A DNA stretch of 64,000 nucleotides from Roseiarcus sp963764955 (GCA_963764955.1 CAVXVE010000062.1:1-64000), one strand, 5' to 3'. Shown: positions 28,129 to 38,702, counted from the first letter of the stretch. Made by a program: numbers and translations. The notes: generated by a model not told the origin, from the sequence alone.

Positions 28129-28821
28129 CTAGGGCGATTCGCTCTTTGATTCCATTTCGCGCAGCAAGTTGTTCGCCATGGTGCGGGTTATACGTCGGCT
28201 TTGCGTCAAAGCTTCATTGTCGAGCGCATCGACAAGCGCTCGCGCGGCGCCGAGCGACCGCTCGATCCTCAGCGCGATATAACTGACGACGTGGGGCTCC
28301 ACCTCGAGCTGGCGATCGCTGAACAGCTTGAAGAGGACCGCCTCGGTCAATTCGATATCCGGCGCGGCGAGGCGCGCGACCGGGGCCAATCGAAGGCGCG
28401 ACAGAAGGTCGGGAAGGTCGAGGCCCCATGAGTTGGGAGCGGCGCGGCTGGTCAAGAGCAGCCATGCGTTGTTTTGCAGGGCGGTGTTGATCAGGTGAAA
28501 GAAGAGCGCTTCCGCCCGCCTTGCGCCGTCGGCGTCCTCGATCAGTACGGCATGCGCCCGAGCGCAGGCCTGAACGCTTTGTTCGTCCAGCTCCTGTCCG
28601 GAGAGGGCGACCGCGTCGGCGGCGCGGGCCCAGATCGCTCCGAGGTGGCTCTTTCCCGCCCCCTCCGGCCCGACGAGCATCAACATGCGCCCGGCCCAGT
28701 TCGGCCAGCGTTCAATCGCCGTCAACGCCTCATGGTTCGACGGCGCCGAGAGAAAATCCTCGCGCGCGAAACTTGGCGAATGCGGCCAGCGAAATGTGAG
28801 CTGGCGAGGCGGAGCCATCAT
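28129..28821 (-). CDS. hdaA: DnaA-like AAA+ regulator (HdaA)
   Basis: 230 residues, one AAA+ domain like DnaA domain III without the DNA-binding domain IV: PRQLTFRWPHSPSF near the start, Walker A GPEGAGKSHL (51-60), Walker B VLIEDADG, sensor I LLLTSRAAP and an arginine-rich sensor II segment (YIALRIERSLGAARALVDAL). HdaA with the beta clamp stimulates hydrolysis of ATP-DnaA, limiting re-initiation. Its start overlaps the stop of the AI-2E family permease (ATGA), a linkage common in Alphaproteobacteria. Confidence 0.88.
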   Translation of the reverse strand: MMAPPRQLTFRWPHSPSFAREDFLSAPSNHEALTAIERWPNWAGRMLMLVGPEGAGKSHLGAIWARAADAVALSGQELDEQSVQACARAHAVLIEDADGARRAEALFFHLINTALQNNAWLLLTSRAAPNSWGLDLPDLLSRLRLAPVARLAAPDIELTEAVLFKLFSDRQLEVEPHVVSYIALRIERSLGAARALVDALDNEALTQSRRITRTMANNLLREMESKSESP

Positions 28822-29928
28822 TGGCTCTCCGGCTCCGAGCCGCCTCGGTAGAGCGGACTCGTCAGGTAGACAGTAATGAGGTGACGAGCCAAGACGCCAA
28901 TCGCCGCTGCGGTTGGTACGGCGATGAGCAGGCCGAGGAAGCCGAACAGCTGGCCGAAAGCCAAGAGCGCAAACATCAGCCAGACCGGGTGGACCCCGAT
29001 CGATTCGCCGACGAGCTGCGGCGACAGCACGTAGCCCTCCAGGAATTGACCCGCTCCCACAACGGCGAGAGCCAGCAGGAACAGCTCAAGACTTGGCCAT
29101 CCCTCAAACAGGGCGACGCTGAGCGAAAGCACAAGCGCGGTCAGCGACCCGACATAAGGCACGAAGCTCAGGACGCCGCCGACAACGCCGATCAGAAAGC
29201 CGTAGTCGAGCCCAATCAGCGTCAAGCCGACGCTGTACCAGAGCGCCAGGAAGAGGCAGACGAGCGACTGGCCGCGGATGAAGCCCGCCAGCGCGTGGTT
29301 TATCTCCCGGGCGATCTTTCTCAGCGTTTCGCGATGGTCGAGCGGGAGCCAGGAGTCGAGCTTCGAGATCATCCGGTCCCAATCGACGAGAATATAGAAG
29401 GCGACGACGGGCGTTACGATCAGGAGGGAGAGGAAGTTGAACAACGCGCCGCCGCCCGACACGAGCTTTGTTAGCGTATCGAGAAGCCATTGCGCGCTCT
29501 GGCTGACAAAGTCGCCGACCGACTTCTGAATCTGCGCGCTCGACGATTGTTGATTGAGTCCCGAGGGCCTCGAGCCACGGGCCGCCATATTTTGCAATGA
29601 ACGCATTCCCCTCCGTCACGGCGAAGGCCTGAAGTCGCACCGCATAGCCTGGCAGGTGCCGAGCGAAGGCGATGAACTGGCTTCCCAACACCGGGAAGAC
29701 GAGAATGAAAAAAAGAACGACGGTCACGACAAAAACAGTAAGAATAAGCAGCGACGCGCCGAGCCGATTGAACCCGAACCTCTGAAGTTTGAGAACGACG
29801 GGGTCGAGAAGATAGCCGAGAACGATACCGGCGGCGAACGGGGTTATGGTTGAGCCGAGCAAATAGACGATCAGCAGCAGGGCCGCCACTCCAAGGCCCC
29901 AGAAGAGGACCTGGCGCTCGAGGTTCAC
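28818..29928 (-). CDS. AI-2E family (PerM-like) membrane permease (one frameshift)
   Basis: Multi-pass membrane protein. The N-terminal helices (WGLGVAALLLIVYLLGSTIT; SLLILTVFVVTVVLFFILVF) and PFAAGIVLGYLLDP are in one frame. After TEGNAFIAKYGG a frameshift near 29560 leads to the second half, with FLSLLIVTPVVAFYILVDWD, GVVGGVLSFVPYVGSLTALV and the family-typical LSPQLVGESIGVHPVWLMFA. The GTG at 29928 follows GAGGGT and is taken as the start; the ATG at 29982 would overlap the upstream gene. Transported molecule unknown. Part of a four-gene minus-strand operon ending in hdaA. Confidence 0.82.
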
Positions 29929-29948
29929 CGGCAGACCCTCATGGCGTT

Positions 29949-30347
29949 TCAGACCCGGCTGGCCGGCTGCAGCAAGTCCCATTTGCCGCCCCAGGGATCG
30001 ACGAAGACCGCAACGAGCCCGTAAGGTTCGCGGCGCGGCGTTTCCAGAAATTTGAGGCCGCGTCGAAGCAGATTGTCGTAGTCCGTCCAGAAGTCGCCGG
30101 AATGAAGAAAAAAGCCGACGCGCCCTCCGGTCTGATCGCCAATGCGGATCCTCTGACGTTCCTCGCTTGGAACCGCGAGCACGAGCGCGGCGCCTGGGCT
30201 CAGCGACGGGGCGACGACAACCCAGCGCTTCTCGGCAGAGAGGGGCGTGTCCTCAAGCACCGCGAAGCCCAGGACGTCGCGGAAGAACGCGAGCCCTTCG
30301 TCGTAACTGGGGACGAGAACCGTGACGGCCGCGAGACTTTGGAGCAT
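29949..30347 (-). CDS. VOC (glyoxalase/bleomycin-resistance-like) family protein
   Basis: 132 residues with one pair of beta-alpha-beta-beta-beta modules: LAAVTVLVPSYDEGLAFFRD (module 1) and KFLETPRREPYGLVAVFVDP ending in GGKWDLLQP (module 2). This is the layout of small vicinal-oxygen-chelate proteins. The activity is unknown. ATG 30347 matches the family start; upstream in-frame codons overlap the neighbouring gene. It sits between the CDP-alcohol phosphatidyltransferase (11 bp upstream) and the AI-2E permease (20 bp downstream), so it belongs to the same operon. Confidence 0.8.
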   Translation of the reverse strand: MLQSLAAVTVLVPSYDEGLAFFRDVLGFAVLEDTPLSAEKRWVVVAPSLSPGAALVLAVPSEERQRIRIGDQTGGRVGFFLHSGDFWTDYDNLLRRGLKFLETPRREPYGLVAVFVDPWGGKWDLLQPASRV

Positions 30348-30358
30348 GGCTCGGCGCT

Positions 30359-30911
30359 CTATCGGCTCATATGGTCCAGCCATTGGGCGATATAGACGCC
30401 GCCCGAGGCCAGGGTCGTAGCCGCGACCGTCCATTGAAGCACGGTCTGCAGAAGCGGCACTTCGAGACCGTAGGCGCGGACCCCGAGCGCGACGCCGGCA
30501 AGGGTGATCTGAGCGACCGTATTCAGCTTCGACACCCAGACCGGGCGAATTTCAACCGGCTTGTCGAGCAGCCAGGAGACCAGCACCGCGACGAGAATCA
30601 TCACGTCTCTTGATACGACCGTGATCGCGATCCAGGCCGGCAGACCGGCGTAGATCGCCAGCGAAACATAGATCGAAATCAAGAAGCGCCTTGTCGGCGA
30701 GAGGATCGAGATAGGCTCCGAGCTCGCTGCGGAGGTCGAATCGTTTGGCGATAAAGCCGTCGACGGCGTCCGACACGCCGGCCAGAATAAAAATCAGGAA
30801 CGCGGGAAGGAATCGTTGCGAGATGATCATCATGACCGCCAGAGGCGTCATTAGCATTCGCGCCAGCGTGATGAAATTGGGTAAATTGTGGAGGATGTTG
30901 CCAATATTCAT
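30359..30911 (-). CDS. CDP-alcohol phosphatidyltransferase (one frameshift)
   Basis: Begins MNIGNILHNLPNFITLARML and carries the complete CDP-alcohol phosphatidyltransferase signature, GVSDAVDGFIAKRFD then SELGAYLDPLADKAL (D-x2-DG-x2-AR/K-x8-G-x3-D-x3-D). Directly after this a frameshift near 30690 moves to the frame IYVSLAIYAGLPAWIAITVV, which supplies the remaining membrane helices to HMSR. Proteins of this size join a CDP-activated lipid to an alcohol, as in phosphatidylglycerol-phosphate synthase; the exact acceptor cannot be told. First gene of the minus-strand operon, divergent from purM. Confidence 0.82.
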
Positions 30912-31098
30912 CAAGTATTGACGCCCTGGCGTCACCAGCCCAGCCATGCCCTTCCCTGGACTTCGCCACGCGCCTGGGATGACCGCGAGCACGGATAGCA
31001 CGAAGTCGACGAGGTTGGGAAACCGGGCCTGACCGACCGCCCTTGCGCGTTGCCTGGCGGGCAATTACCCCGATCGTCGCCAAACCCAGCGAGCCCGG

Positions 31099-32163
31099 AT
31101 GCCCGACAGCCGAAAACCTCTCACCTATGCCGAATTGGGGGTCGACATCGATGTCGGCAACCGGATCGTGGACCGGATCCGTCCGTTCGCTCGCGCCACG
31201 CGCCGTTCGGGAGCGGGCGCGGAGCTTGGCGGATTCGGCGGGCTGTTCGATCTCAAGGCCGCCGGCTTTGTCGACCCGATCCTGGTCGCCGCCAACGACG
31301 GGGTCGGCACCAAGGTGAAGATCGCCATCGAGAGCGGGATCTACGATACGATCGGAATCGACCTCGTGGCGATGTGCGTCAACGACATCGTCGTCCAGGG
31401 CGCCGAGCCGCTGTTTTTCCTGGATTATTTCGCCTCCGGCAAGCTCGATGAGAATGTCGCCTCCGCCGTCGTTCGGAGCATCGCCGAGGGCTGCGCGCAA
31501 TCGGGATGCGCATTGATCGGCGGAGAGACGGCGGAGATGCCGGGTCTTTACGCCCCGGGCGATTTCGACATCGCCGGCTTCGCCGTGGGCGCCGCGGAAC
31601 GCGGGACGCTCATGCCCCGGCCGGGATTGAAGCCGGGGGACCTTGTCTTCGGCCTGCCGTCGTCCGGCGTTCATTCCAATGGATTTTCGCTCGTGCGGCG
31701 CGTTGTCGCCCGGTCCGGCCTGGGTTGGGACGCTCCCGCCCCGTTCGATCCGGCGCGGTCGCTCGCCGCGGCGCTGCTGACCCCGACGCGCCTTTACGTG
31801 CGGCCGCTGCTTGACGCGCTCAAGCGCACCCGAGGCCTATATGCGCTCGCCCATATCACCGGCGGCGGCTACCCGGACAATCTGCCCCGCGCGGTCGATG
31901 ACGGTCTCGCGATCACTCTCGATCTCGACGCCTTCACGCCGCAGCCGGTCTTCGCCTGGCTCGCCTCGGCCGGCGGCCTCGACGAAGCGGAGATGCTGCG
32001 CACCTTCAATTGCGGGTTCGGGATGGCGGCTTTCGTTTCCGCGGACAGCGAGGGAGAAGCGCGCGAGGCGCTGGCGGGCGCGGGCCTCGAGCCGGTCCTG
32101 ATTGGCGAGCTTGTTCCCTTCGAAGGCCAGCGCCTTGTCACCCGCGGGAGGCTCAAGCTGTGA
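31099..32163 (+). CDS. purM: Phosphoribosylformylglycinamidine cyclo-ligase
   Basis: 354 residues, full length. YAELGVDIDVGNRIVDRIRP near the start, VAANDGVGTKVKIAIESGIY (ATP/metal binding), MCVNDIVVQGAEPLFFLDY, IGGETAEMPGLY, GLPSSGVHSNGFSLVRRVV and HITGGGYPDNLPRAV are all hallmarks of AIR synthetase. It closes the imidazole ring in step 5 of purine synthesis, using ATP. purN follows after 10 bp. Confidence 0.97.
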   Translation: MPDSRKPLTYAELGVDIDVGNRIVDRIRPFARATRRSGAGAELGGFGGLFDLKAAGFVDPILVAANDGVGTKVKIAIESGIYDTIGIDLVAMCVNDIVVQGAEPLFFLDYFASGKLDENVASAVVRSIAEGCAQSGCALIGGETAEMPGLYAPGDFDIAGFAVGAAERGTLMPRPGLKPGDLVFGLPSSGVHSNGFSLVRRVVARSGLGWDAPAPFDPARSLAAALLTPTRLYVRPLLDALKRTRGLYALAHITGGGYPDNLPRAVDDGLAITLDLDAFTPQPVFAWLASAGGLDEAEMLRTFNCGFGMAAFVSADSEGEAREALAGAGLEPVLIGELVPFEGQRLVTRGRLKL

Positions 32164-32173
32164 GCCTTCGCGG

Positions 32174-32752
32174 GTGCGGACCGCGGTTCTCATCTCGGGC
32201 CGCGGCTCGAATATGGTCGCCTTGATCGAAGCCGCGCGATCGCCGGACTTTTCGGCTGAGATCGTGCTGGTTCTGTCGGACAACCCGGCCGCGGCCGGGC
32301 TTTCGCTCGCGCGCGAGGCGGGCGTCGCCGCCGAGGCGGTCGACTTTCGAGCCTACGGGGCCAAGCCGGCGTTCGAGGCCGCGCTCGAGGCGCGGCTTGC
32401 CGCGGCCTCGGTCGAGATTGTCTGCCTCGCCGGGTTCATGCGGCTTTTGAGCCCGGCCTTCGTCGAGCGGCGGCGGGGACGCATCCTCAATATTCATCCT
32501 TCGCTGCTGCCCAACCTGCGCGGCCTCAACACCCATGAGCGGGCGCTCGCCCAGGGGCTCGCCGAACACGGCTGCACGGTTCATTTGGTGACCGCCGAAC
32601 TCGACGCCGGACCGATCCTCGTCCAGGCGCGCGTCCCCGTTCTTTCCGGCGACGACGCCCACGTCCTTGCGGCGCGCGTTCTCAAGGAGGAGCACCGGAT
32701 CTATCCGCAAGCGCTTGACGAACTCGCCCGTTCGCTGCGAACCGCGCCTTAA
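32174..32752 (+). CDS. purN: Phosphoribosylglycinamide formyltransferase
   Basis: 192 residues. The start is the GTG at 32174, giving VRTAVLISGRGSNMVALIEA; the longer frame reads into purM and is rejected. Substrate-binding and catalytic segments are present: LAGFMRLLSPAFVERRRGRI, NIHPSLLPNLRG with the catalytic His, and THERAL; the catalytic Asp is in VTAELDAGPIL. It transfers formyl from 10-formyl-THF to GAR (purine step 3). Operon with purM. Confidence 0.95.
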   Translation: MRTAVLISGRGSNMVALIEAARSPDFSAEIVLVLSDNPAAAGLSLAREAGVAAEAVDFRAYGAKPAFEAALEARLAAASVEIVCLAGFMRLLSPAFVERRRGRILNIHPSLLPNLRGLNTHERALAQGLAEHGCTVHLVTAELDAGPILVQARVPVLSGDDAHVLAARVLKEEHRIYPQALDELARSLRTAP

Positions 32753-32827
32753 GCGCGGGCGATTGCGTCGGGAACGGCGGCTATGTCGCGCGACAGCGAG
32801 CATTGGGTTCGTTTCGCCAAAACGGCT

Positions 32828-32856
32828 AGTATAACATATGATGATATTGTTATACT
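32828..32856. promoter_or_regulatory. Perfect 9-bp inverted repeat upstream of ppk
   Basis: AGTATAACA, 11-bp AT-rich spacer, TGTTATACT, in the 240-bp gap between purN and ppk and 137 bp before the ppk start. The whole element is AT-rich in a GC-rich setting. Probably a regulator site for ppk-ppx, or an extended promoter region; the regulator is not identifiable. Confidence 0.45.
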
Positions 32857-32992
32857 ATTTGTTCAGGTCACAAATGTGATTTGCCGGATGGACGTCCCGC
32901 GAGCCACCCCGGCCGTTAAGCAAACCGCGCTCGCCATGCTTGCGGCGGGGCGCGATTGGATCAATATTTCGCTAACGGAAAAGGAGATTTGT

Positions 32993-35191
32993 TTGCCCTC
33001 GGCGCTGGCGACCAAAGAGGAGCCCATTCCATCGACCGCGATGATCGCGGCGAATGACGAGCAGCCGCCGTTGTTGTCGTCGCCCGTGCGCTTCATCAAT
33101 CGAGAATTGTCGTGGCTCGAGTTCAATCGAAGGGTGCTCGAGGAGGCCGCCAACTCGGCTCATCCGCTGCTTGAGCGTCTGCGGTTCCTTTCCATCTCGG
33201 CCGCCAATCTCGACGAGTTTTTCATGGTCCGCGTCGCCGGCCTGGTTGGCCAGGTGCTCACCGGGGTCGCCGAAATTTCCGACGACGGGCGCACTCCCGC
33301 CGAGCAGCTCGAACGCATCAGCGAGCGCGTCGCCTCGCTGGTCGCTTCGCAACAGTCGCGCTGGAAAGCGCTGCAATCCGAGCTTGCCGCCAATGGCGTC
33401 GTCATCCTCGAGGTCGGCGATCTGACCCGTCGCGAACGGGAATGGCTGCAGGACTACTTCCTCTCGCAGGTGTTCCCGATTCTGACGCCGCTTGCGGTCG
33501 ATCCGGCGCATCCGTTTCCGTTCATTCCCAATCTCGGATTCACACTGGCGCTCGAACTCCTCAATCCACGCAAGGGGGAGACGATGAGCGCGCTGGTGCG
33601 CATTCCTGGAAGCGTCGACCGCTTCGTGCGATTGTCTGACGGTCCACTCGGGGGCGCCGCGCGCTTCGTGATGTTGGATCGGTTGATTGTCGCGTTCATC
33701 GGGCTCCTGTTTCCGGGCCACGAAGTCTTGGGCGAGGGCGCGTTTCGCGTCATTCGCGACAGCGACATTGAAGTCGAGGAGGAGGCGGAAGACCTCGTTC
33801 GCCTGTACGAGAGCGCGCTCAAGCGGCGCCGGCGCGGGAGCGTCATCCGTCTCGAGATCGAAGCCCGTATGCCGGAGTCGCTGCGCGCGTTCGTCGCTGG
33901 CGACGTCGACGTGGTTCCGTCCGGGATCGTGCCCATCGAGGGAATGCTGGCGCTCAACGACTTGTCGCAACTGGTGGCGATCGATCGCCCCGAGCTTAAA
34001 TTTCCCCCTTACAACCCCCGCTTTCCCGAGCGCGTCAAGGAACTCGGCGGCGACATTTTCGCCGCGATCCGGCAGAAGGATCTCGTTGTCCATCATCCTT
34101 ACGAATCGTTCGACGTCGTCGTTCGCTTCCTCAATCAGGCGGCGCACGATCCCAACGTGGTCGCGATCAAGCAGACGCTTTACCGCACGTCGGCCGATAG
34201 CCCGATCGTGCGCGCGCTCATCGAGGCCGCGGAGGCTGGAAAATCGGTCACAGCGCTGGTGGAACTGAAGGCGCGCTTCGATGAAGAGGCCAATATCCGC
34301 TGGGCGCGCGATCTCGAGCGCGCGGGCGCGCAAGTCGTCTACGGGTTCATCGAGCTCAAGACCCACGCCAAGCTGTCGATGGTGGTGAGGCGCGAAAGCG
34401 GATCGCTGGTCAACTATTGTCACCTTGGCACCGGGAACTATCATCCGGTGACCGCCAGGATTTACGCCGATATTTCCCTGTTCACCGCTGATGCGGCGAT
34501 CGGGAGGGATGTCGCGCGAATTTTCAATTTCATCACCGGCTACGCCGAGCCGGACGGCCTCGAGCAGATGTCGATTTCGCCGATCACGCTCAAGAAGACG
34601 CTTCTGCGCAATATCGCCGATGAGATCGACTATGCGCGGCTCGGCCGCCCCGCCCAGATCTGGATCAAATGCAACGCTCTCGTCGATCCGCAGATCATCG
34701 ACGCGCTCTATGCCGCAAGCCGCGAAGGCGTCCAGATCGACATCGTGATACGCGGAATTTGCTGCCTGCGGCCGGGTGTCCCGGGACTTTCCGACAACAT
34801 TCGGGTCAAGTCGCTCATCGGCCGATTCCTGGAGCATGCGCGCATTTACGCGTTCGGCGCCGGTCATGGGCTCCCGAGCCCCAGAGCCCGGGCGTTCATT
34901 TCATCCGCCGATCTCATGCCGCGCAATCTTGATCGGCGCGTCGAGGCTCTGGTTCCGCTGCTCAATCCGACGGTTCATCAACATGTCCTCGACCAGATCA
35001 TGCAGGCCAATCTGATGGACAACCAGCAGAGCTTTCGGATTCTGCCGGATGGCTCGAGCGAGAGAATCGTCCCTGCGGAGGGGGAGGAGCCGTTTAACGC
35101 CCACAATTATTTCATGACCAATCCGAGCCTTTCGGGTCGCGGCAAGGCGCTGGTGGAATCCTTTCCGATGGCGCTGCGCCGGCGCCTCTGA
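32993..35191 (+). CDS. ppk: Polyphosphate kinase 1
   Basis: 732 residues from the TTG at 32993, chosen because a textbook AAGGAG lies six bases upstream (32981-32986); the frame is open from 32783 but the extra residues are not part of the family. The N-terminal domain has FINRELSWLEFNRRVLEEA and RLRFLSISAANLDEFFMVRV. The PLD-like catalytic domains include VELKARFDEEANIRWARDLE, KTHAKLSMVVRRESG (phosphorylated His) and NYCHLGTGNYHP, then HARIYAFG and SSADLMPRNLDRRVEALVPL. It makes polyphosphate from ATP at the membrane. ppx follows 45 bp downstream. Confidence 0.95.
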   Translation: MPSALATKEEPIPSTAMIAANDEQPPLLSSPVRFINRELSWLEFNRRVLEEAANSAHPLLERLRFLSISAANLDEFFMVRVAGLVGQVLTGVAEISDDGRTPAEQLERISERVASLVASQQSRWKALQSELAANGVVILEVGDLTRREREWLQDYFLSQVFPILTPLAVDPAHPFPFIPNLGFTLALELLNPRKGETMSALVRIPGSVDRFVRLSDGPLGGAARFVMLDRLIVAFIGLLFPGHEVLGEGAFRVIRDSDIEVEEEAEDLVRLYESALKRRRRGSVIRLEIEARMPESLRAFVAGDVDVVPSGIVPIEGMLALNDLSQLVAIDRPELKFPPYNPRFPERVKELGGDIFAAIRQKDLVVHHPYESFDVVVRFLNQAAHDPNVVAIKQTLYRTSADSPIVRALIEAAEAGKSVTALVELKARFDEEANIRWARDLERAGAQVVYGFIELKTHAKLSMVVRRESGSLVNYCHLGTGNYHPVTARIYADISLFTADAAIGRDVARIFNFITGYAEPDGLEQMSISPITLKKTLLRNIADEIDYARLGRPAQIWIKCNALVDPQIIDALYAASREGVQIDIVIRGICCLRPGVPGLSDNIRVKSLIGRFLEHARIYAFGAGHGLPSPRARAFISSADLMPRNLDRRVEALVPLLNPTVHQHVLDQIMQANLMDNQQSFRILPDGSSERIVPAEGEEPFNAHNYFMTNPSLSGRGKALVESFPMALRRRL

Positions 35192-35236
35192 TAGACGCCC
35201 TCGCGCGCCGATCCGAGGCGCCCGGCAGGATTGGTT

Positions 35237-36773
35237 ATGCTCGACACGGTCCCGACACGGCCAGCCACGCCCGGCAGCGCCCGGGGACGATTGCCGGGCG
35301 AACCGGTCGCGATCGTCGACATCGGCTCGAATTCGGTGCGGCTGGTGTCGTACGAGTCGCTGTCGCGGGCGCCGACGCCGACCTTCAATGAAAAGGCGTT
35401 ATGCGGTCTCGGCAAAGGCGTCGCGATGACCGGGCTTTTGCCGGAGGAGGGCATCGTCAAGGCGATGGCCGCGCTTCAGCGCTTTCGCGTTCTCTGCGAC
35501 ACGATGGGGATAAAGGACGTGCGCGGCATCGCGACGGCCGCTGTGCGCGACGCGGCGAACGGAGCGGAATTCCTCGATCGCGCGGAACGCGTGCTTGGGC
35601 GCAAAATCGAGCTCCTGAGCGGCCAGCGGGAAGCAAAATTGTCGGCGCTTGGCGTCATAAGCTCGATTTACAAGGCGGACGGCGTCGTCGGCGACTTGGG
35701 CGGCGGCTCGCTCGAGCTCACTGACATTCGGGACGGGGATTGCGCGCAGGGGGTGACCCTCCCGTTGGGCGGCTTGTCCTTGATGGACCTCTCCGAGCGT
35801 TCGCCAAAAAAGGCCGCCAAGATCGTCCGTGAGAAGCTCGCGACTGTGAAGGCGCTTAAGGGGCTGCCTGGCCGCACGTTCTATGCCGTCGGCGGCACAT
35901 GGCGCGCTTTGGCGCGCCTGCATATGCGGCAGCGGCAGTACCCGATGAACGTGATGCATAATTACATCATCCCCTCGCGCGACGCGCTCGAATTCGCCGC
36001 GCTGGTCGAACGGATCGAGGCGGACGCGCTGCTGTCGATCGAGTCGGTCTCGTCGGCGCGCAGGCCGCTCCTCGCTTACGGCGCCGCGGTGCTGGAAGAG
36101 ATAATCCGCCGGTCCAATCCGAAAGAGATCGTCGTTTCCGCCCTCGGCGTTCGCGAGGGGCTCATCTACTCGCGGCTCACTCCCGAGGAGCAGGTGGAGG
36201 ATCCGCTCATCGTGTCCGCACGCGAGTTCAACTCGTTGCGCTCGCGGGCGCCGGAGCATGGCGAAGAGCTCTACGCGTGGACAAGCCGCCTGATCGAATT
36301 CGACCCATCTCGAGGAGGACGATCAGGACCGGCGCCTGCGCCACGCCGCATGTCTCTTGTCGGACATTTCCTGGCGCGCCCACCCCGACTATCGTGGGGT
36401 CCAGGCCTATGATCTGGTGGCTAACGCGGCCTTCATAGGCGTCGATCATCCCTCGCGCGCGTTTCTCGCGCTGGCCGCTTCCTACCGGCATATGTCCAAC
36501 GAAGATCTGGTTTCGCCGCAGTCACGCGCGCTCGTGACGGCGCGGCAACTCGATCGGGCGCGAATTCTCGGCGCGGCGATGCGGGTCGCCTATAACATTT
36601 CGGCCGCGATGCCAGGCGTCCTGCCGCGCGCGCCCATGGCGTGCGCAAAGGGCCGGGTGATCCTGAATTTGCCGGCCGCCCTCGTTCCACTCAACGGCGA
36701 GCGGCTTTTGTCGCGCATGCGGCTATTTGCTCGACTGATCGGCGGCGAACCGGAGATCCGCGCGTCTGCTTGA
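35237..36773 (+). CDS. ppx: Exopolyphosphatase / GppA family (one frameshift)
   Basis: ASKHA-fold phosphatase: VAIVDIGSNSVRLVSYESL (phosphate 1), RGIATAAVRDAANGAEFLDR, VVGDLGGGSLELTDI (phosphate 2) and VGGTWRALARLHM. A frameshift at about 36302, in a CCC run, separates the last quarter; the correct frame continues LEEDDQDRRLRHAACLLSDI and WRAHPDYRGVQAYDLV, to the stop at 36773. About 511 residues in all, normal for alphaproteobacterial Ppx. It removes terminal phosphate from polyphosphate, opposing ppk in the same operon. ATG 35237 follows AGGA. Confidence 0.92.
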
Positions 36774-36934
36774 GCTTCGCCAGGCTGCGCCCGCGCCGAG
36801 GGTGACCGCGAAGCTTCACCCGACGACGATATACGCTTCAAAACACACTGAAGCGCCGAACGGATTCTTTACGGGCCCGCCTGCAAGCTTGTGCTTTCCG
36901 CGCCTTGCCCCTCACGCTAGCCGATCGGTCAGAC

Positions 36935-38702
36935 ATGCATTCGCTTCGCACCGACAGCCAATTTTTTCGCGATGCTCTCGAACGGGTAGGCAAGCCGGAT
37001 GAGGGGCGAGCTTCGCGTGCGCCAGCCCCGGTCGGGGCGGGACGCGAGGCCGAACCGAATGGCGTCGGGAAGGCGCTCCTGTTCGACCGGCGGGACGTCG
37101 AGCCAGCGCGCGTGATCGGGCGCCTGGTTGCTCTGAACGGAACGCAGGGTGTGATCAGCTGTCCGCTCAGGACGGACGAGGACGAGTGGTCGATCGGCCA
37201 TCTCATCACCATCGTCCACCGGAACGCGCGTCTGGTGGGCACCGTCTGCGAAGTTTCGACCGATGACGGCCGGTGGTCCGAACATGAGGCCAATACCGCT
37301 CGCGTCACGGTCGAACTCAATGGTGAAATTATCGATGACTCCGACGGCGCGCCTTTTTTCCATCGCGGGGTGCGTTCATTTCCTTCGCTGGGCGCGCCCG
37401 CCCATCGGATACGAGCCGACGATCTCCGAGCCATCTATACGTTTCGCGGACGGCAAGGCGTCGAAATCGGTCGGTTGAGCCAAAACCAGGATATTCCCGC
37501 GGAGATCGACGTGGGCGAGTTGATCCGGCGTCACTTCGCCCTCTTGGGGTCGACAGGCGTTGGCAAGACGACTTCGGTCAGTTTGCTGTTGAAGAAGTCG
37601 TTGGCCGTAAGGCCGAAGCTCCGCATCATCATCTTTGATCCGCACAACGAATATGCAGCTCATTTTCCCGGACTGGCGCAGATCGTCGATTTCGGAAAGC
37701 CTGGAGCTGCCGTTCTGGATGTTCAAATTCGATGAGCTGGCCGATGTCGTGTTCAGCGGCAGGCAGCCCCATCCGGACGAACGGGATGCGCTCTACGAAG
37801 TCATCCGCATCGCAAGGGCGAAATACCAGGCCGACCTGGGTTCGGCCGCCGGGACCAGCGCGGTGCGCCGGCAGCCGGCCGCCGAGGGGAATTCCGTATC
37901 GGCTGACACGCCGTCGCCGTACCGCATCATCGACGTCGTCGCGGTGATCGAGGAATGGCTCGGTATGCTCGACCAGCGGTTCCCCCGTTCCGATTTGCGG
38001 GCTTTGCGCTATCGACTCGAGGGGCTCAATCGCGATCCGCGCTATCGATTCATGTTCGGCAGGCTGGTTGTCGAGGACGATATCGCCAAGGTGATATCCA
38101 AACTGTTTCGGATCCCCACCCGAGGGCTGCCGGTCACCATCGTCCGGCTTGCTGGTCTGCCGAATGAAGTCACCAACTCAGTCGTGTCCGTGCTGGCTCG
38201 GCTCGCGTTCGAGATCGCATTCTGGTGTTCAGGGGCATATGAAATCAATGTGTTGTGCGAAGAAGCCCACCGCTATATTTCCTCCGAAAACAAGCAAACC
38301 TTTGGCCCGGCTCGGCAGGCGATCGGCCGGATTGCAAAGGAGGGGCGGAAATATGGCGCATCGCTCGGGGTCGTCACACAACGGCCTTCGGAACTCGACC
38401 CAACCGTGCTGTCGCAATGTTCGACCTTGTTCGCCATGCGGCTCGCCAACGAGCTGGACAAAGGGATCATTCGCGCCGCGGCGGGCGTTTCGGCCGCCAG
38501 CACGATCGCCTTCCTGTCCTCGATCGCCGACCGCGAGGCGATCGCGTTTGGCGAGGCCATCGCCACGCCGATGCGTATGAAGTTCGCCGACATTTCGGCC
38601 CGCGCCGACGACCGTCGCGCCCATGTCTCCGGCGAGCGCGACGCGGATCCGATCGATCTGAGGAAGCTCGCGGCTCAATTGCGTGGCGAGGCCTCGGCAT
38701 AG
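36935..38702 (+). CDS. HerA-like ATPase (DUF87) with N-terminal HAS-barrel (one frameshift)
   Basis: About 588 residues. The N-terminal beta-rich HAS-barrel (RVIGRLVALNGTQGVISCPL) precedes a FtsK/HerA-type motor domain with Walker A ALLGSTGVGKTTSVSLLL (near residue 205) and Walker B IIIFDPHNEYAAHFP. A frameshift near 37710 follows; the rest includes INVLCEEAHRYISSE (second acidic motif), GRIAKEGRKYGASLGVVTQR and a C-terminal sensor region. HerA hexamers translocate DNA, normally with the nuclease NurA, in end resection or phage defence. No nuclease partner is encoded nearby, so the role is open. Confidence 0.82.

Noticed and set aside
32972..34867. 631-codon minus-strand frame
   Set aside because: Lies wholly opposite ppk, with shadow-like composition.
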